From Viscum album (Eukaryota > Streptophyta > Magnoliopsida > Santalales > Viscaceae): DNA of 64,000 bases. Shown in pieces: positions 61,083 through 64,000 of the stretch. Under the pieces are notes generated by a model, which made no database searches, was not told where the DNA came from, and saw nothing but the letters and a program-made list of their open reading frames with translations. The stretch covers positions 802,739,123 to 802,803,122 of the forward strand of contig OY728136.1 in the NCBI GenBank assembly GCA_963277665.1. Direction: 5' to 3'. Position 1 is the stretch's first letter, and every line of letters starts with the position of its first letter. The translations under genes were made by a program, and so were the position numbers.

Positions 61083-63155
61083 TTGTTATCGTTCATTTTA
61101 TTTTATCATCTAAGTTATTTTAGGTTACTTTTTCGAGGAGACGGTTGGATTATAATAATGAGGCTGATTTTATGGGGGGGTATTGATTCTACAGTTCAAC
61201 CTACTACTATGTCACTTGAGTCACCAAAAGGTCATCCTCCTATTATTCCACCTCCATATTATCCATACCCACATTTTCCATATCTCTTTCTTCCCGCACC
61301 CACATCAAATGGTAGTTCTCATACTCCCATCCCACCTTATTTTCCATTCCCACTCTCCACTGTACATGGATCTGTGCCCCCATATATCCCACCACCATAT
61401 CCATATCTATATCCACCCTCATCTGTACAGGGTTATCCGTCTACTGTACAGAGTACTCCTACTATAGATATCCCAACTACCACAGACGTTACTCCCCCTA
61501 TAGATGCTGCACATCAGGGGTCAGCAGAACCCCCATCTACTGGTATGTGTTTAAACATTACTGTTAGTGATTAATGATAAATTTATATTTATTATTATCC
61601 TTTTTTACTTTTTTTCATGATTAGCTCCAGTCTCCACAAGAAGAAGAAGCCACAGAAAAATGCGATAGGTTTGGAATCGACACATGAAAATCATGGTTGA
61701 ATACAATGAGGACAAAGGTATAATTAAAAAAAATTGTACGGAATTTAAAAGCTTTATGGGAACACTTTATAGACACATGAATATCATTCTAGTTCTACCA
61801 ATAAGTAGGAGGAACGTTGGAGAACAAATAAAGGACAATTCCTGGGAAGAGATTTGGTTAAGTAATGTTAATAAACATTTGTATATATTAATATATAATA
61901 TTTTCTTAACAAATATTTTGTCCATTATAGCTTCGATATAATTTTCCTAATGGACAAAATGCCCAGGCTGCAAGGTTAAGGGATTTAGGTGAAATGTGGA
62001 AAGTGTAAAGGTATGAATTATATATTGGTTGGAACAAGAGAGTTGGCACAGAGCTTGAAGAAGTACCGGTGATTCATGATTTCCCAATATCACAATACAA
62101 AGAGATTATTGGCTATTGGAAGAGTTAAGAGTTTAAGGTTTTTGTTAAATTTTTATATATATTCATTTATTTATTTGAAAATTAGTTTTATTTATGTTAA
62201 TAAACTTAAATAATTATTTGTTTATAGGATAAATCAGATAGAAATAAAAGAAATAAGAGTGGAATGAAACATGTTTATACTCATGGACACACATCACTCC
62301 TAGATCTTGAGAAAACAATGGTAATTTTATATTTAAAATTTTTCTCTTATTTTAGTGTAATTTTTTTAACTTCCAATTTAAATTTATTTTTTTGTTTTTT
62401 CCAGAAAAAAATTTAATATCGAGGGTCGCGTTCCTCACTCTACTTTGTTCTGTATATGCTGAAAAAATAATGATAGTAGAGTGCCAAATACTGACACCGA
62501 GAAGGCGATTGTAAGTATATTTAATTTTTTTTTATTTTGAATGAATTTAATTCCTTATATTATTTTATCATATTAAATTATGTTATATATAAATCAAAAA
62601 AATTATTTGGATACATTGGTCGAAAAAGAACCAGACAATTTGGGCCCGAATGATAATCTATATTATGTATTAGGGGATGAGCATCGGGGCAGAGTGCATT
62701 GTCGACCTGGGAAGAAGATTGTACCATCTCGATACTAGTCTACAGACAATGTTTCTTTGAGTACCAATTCTGGTATGGTCAAAGTGGAACATACGAATTC
62801 TTCAATCAAAGAACCAACTCAAAAAGCAGAAAATTTGATATTTGAAAATATGAAGAATGTTATGTCTTCCATTTCTTCTACACTTTAACTAGAAGCAGCT
62901 ACAATAGCTGACACATGTTTGACGTCGATGATTTTTGCTGGTGGAGCCGAAGCTGTAGATGCAGCCAGAGCTGTAGTCGGAGCTAGAGCTGGAGCCGGAG
63001 CTATAGCCGGAGCTGGTCCCAGTGTCGGTGCTCGTACCGATGCTGATGTTGATGATGATGTTGGTGGCATGAGAGGTGCTGATGGTGTTTCTATAGGAGG
63101 TGTGTATGAGGGTTATCATGAATCTGATGATACTGATATTGAGACTCACTATTGA
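61083..63155 (+). pseudogene. CACTA second gene, Transposase_24 (ORF1/TNPA-like) type
   Basis: This is a multi-exon gene. A Pro/Tyr/Ser-rich exon ends at a GTATGT donor (about 61542). An exon from 61625 holds basic residues (TRRRRSHRK) and the FKSFMGTLYRHMN block. Further pieces near 61950-62130 (RLRDLGEMWK, EEVPVIHDFPISQYKE, IIGYWKS) and 62230-62510 (KHVYTHGHTSLLDLEK, RVPHSTLFCI, NTDTEKAI) match, in order, the plant Transposase_24 family. The last exon contains LGDEHRGRVHC and ends with a Gly/Ala-rich tail (62970-63050) and an acidic Asp-rich stretch. Isolated stops (for example TAA near 62886) suggest it is broken. The family is thought to assist the main transposase by binding the ends. 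Confidence 0.75.
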
Positions 63156-63514
63156 TGTGAATTGTATTTTTGGATTGCTAGTATGTGTAATTTTATTATG
63201 CGATGAGGTTTTTTTATGGTAATACTGAATTATATTGTAGTTTTCTTGACTGTTTCCACATATATTGAATTATGATATTATGAGATATGTTTTTTTATGT
63301 AGTAGATAAGTTTTATTATTATTTCATTGAATTTTATCCTTCTCTAACATGACCATCGTTCCTCTTTGATGATGCTGCTTTGAGGTGGCACCTCTATCTC
63401 TTTCGACACACCTCTGATGGTATTTAGTCCAATTTTCTATTTTTACTTTGAGGTGGACACTCAATTAGTTTCAATGATCATATTGTGAGTTTTATGACTT
63501 GTATATCTATGTAG
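63156..63514. other. Spacer or intron before the MINDY-like exons
   Basis: Non-coding DNA ending in a splice acceptor (CTATGTAG, 63514). Two near-copies of CTTTGAGGTGG occur at about 63390 and 63447. A weak CACTA-end-like TTTTTATGTAGTAG lies at about 63290-63305, but the match is too poor to call the 3' terminus. Confidence 0.4.
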
Positions 63515-63801
63515 GATAGCGATGCATGCTATGCAGAGAACCAACAAGAAAACATAGCTGATGCAACTGATTTTCACCCACGACTTGCAACCAGGATTGA
63601 CATGAATATAAAATTCAAGAGGTAATGATTATTTTATACCATTTTTTGCAATACATTAGTAACCATTTGTTGTTTTTTTAATAAAATTTACTTGTCATAT
63701 GACATGATTTTAGAATTGATTATTTCGAGTTTACTCTTGAGTTTTCAATATTTGATCTTCTGTACATTGGTCTGTATGATGGTTGGATAGTTGATCCCCA
63801 G
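63515..63801 (+). CDS. MINDY (FAM63, DUF544) deubiquitinase, two internal exons (partial)
   Basis: Exon one (63515-63621, 107 bp) and exon two (63714-63801, 88 bp) are joined by a GT-AG intron (63622-63713) that preserves the frame with no stop. Exon one encodes ENQQENIADATDFHPRLATR and IDMNIKFK; exon two encodes IDYFEFTLEFSIFDLLYIGL and YDGWIVDPQ. This matches the middle of the MINDY domain of Lys48-chain deubiquitinases, where plant and animal proteins have a FEFTPEC-like stretch and LYHGWLVDPQ. Differences (TPEC to TLEF, YHGW to YDGW) hint at relaxed constraint. Upstream exons with the catalytic Cys and Gln are not in the window; downstream exons lie beyond it. It is either the edge of a host gene, a pseudogene, or a fragment captured by the CACTA element. 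Confidence 0.78.
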
Positions 63802-64000
63802 GTATGCACTTTTGAATCCTGTAACTTTATATTTTGTTTATAAAAAATGATACATTATATGAAAACCTTCATCATATATATTTAATGTTTGGATTCTATA
63901 TTCATATTTGGTTCACTGAGTGGTGGTTCTCAGCACACATCAAATGTTCGTGATTGATTTTGGCTATCTCGTATAGGTAGTGGGAAGACTGATCTCATTG
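63802..64000 (+). other. Downstream intron of the MINDY-like locus, to window end
   Basis: It begins with a GTATGC donor directly after exon two. Sequence to 64000 contains no clear next MINDY exon. A possible acceptor (CTCGTATAG) lies near 63977, but the following 23 bases are too short to judge. Confidence 0.5.

Larger units (their letters stand above)
47019..63155 (+). mobile_element. CACTA (En/Spm) DNA transposon, 3' end not found
   Basis: The 5' end is the terminal repeat CACTACTAGAAAA at 47019, followed by subterminal repeats. Far downstream on the same strand lie the two genes expected of a CACTA element: a TNP2-type transposase (57206-60651) and a Transposase_24-type gene (61083-63155). 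The large size comes partly from a nested LINE (about 47990-54690) and a solo LTR within it. I did not find the complementary 3' terminal repeat by 64000, so the end given is the last CACTA gene, and it is not proven that the 5' terminal repeat and the genes belong to one copy. Confidence 0.6.

Noticed and set aside
63290..63306. TTTTTTTATGTAGTAGA as the CACTA 3' terminal repeat
   Set aside because: The inverted partner of the 5' end should read TTTTCTAGTAGTG; this has an indel and mismatches, no CACTA-type subterminal repeats beside it, and no TTC duplication.
1..64000. CRISPR arrays, bacterial operons, rRNA genes or organelle DNA
   Set aside because: Nothing of these kinds was seen: no regular short spacer-repeat arrays, no rRNA motifs, and the gene content is plant transposons throughout.

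Overview
This window is plant nuclear DNA, almost certainly from a flowering plant with a large, repeat-rich genome. The evidence is Ty3/gypsy elements of the Tekay/Del chromovirus type, all primed by initiator tRNA-Met; a plant L1-type LINE; a CACTA (En/Spm) DNA transposon with both of its usual genes; very AT-rich filler; and, at the right edge, two spliced exons of a plant MINDY (FAM63) deubiquitinase gene. I cannot name the species. No gene in the window looks intact, except possibly the partial MINDY locus, which runs off the end.

Layout. 1-4693 is AT-rich and anonymous, apart from a 310-340 bp retroposon-like insert flanked by 31-bp direct repeats. 4694-25150 is an old minus-strand gypsy element (element 2). 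Its left LTR was split by a second minus-strand gypsy element (element 1, 6850-18658, LTRs about 3.2 and 3.5 kb, near-matching 5-bp target duplication). Both keep recognisable but broken gag-pol frames. 25151-26249 is unassigned. 26250-43874 is a plus-strand, coding-empty LTR element (a LARD, here element D). Its 5' LTR was split by a complete 10.1-kb element (29183-39308) with 3.75-kb LTRs, a perfect TATTC target duplication, PBS, PPT and only a gag gene. This is a non-autonomous TR-GAG-type element and the youngest insertion in the window (LTRs differ by roughly 4% in the part compared by eye).

43875-47018 is unassigned. At 47019 there is a CACTA terminal repeat, followed by subterminal repeats and a C-rich tract. 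A plus-strand L1 LINE (about 47990-54690) follows and is interrupted by a 3.3-kb probable solo LTR with a perfect GTCCT duplication. Next come an anonymous stretch, a 450-bp block that is G-rich on one strand, the decayed TNP2-type transposase (57206-60651), the Transposase_24-type second CACTA gene (61083-63155), and the MINDY exons (63515-63801). The 3' end of the CACTA element was not found, so the MINDY exons could be captured cargo or could belong to a neighbouring or interrupted host gene.

The window therefore reads as layered insertions. By LTR divergence the order is element 2 (oldest), then element 1, then the TR-GAG element inside element D. Coordinates of decayed elements are good to about 10-50 bp; those of the TR-GAG element, element 1 and the solo LTR are read to the base.
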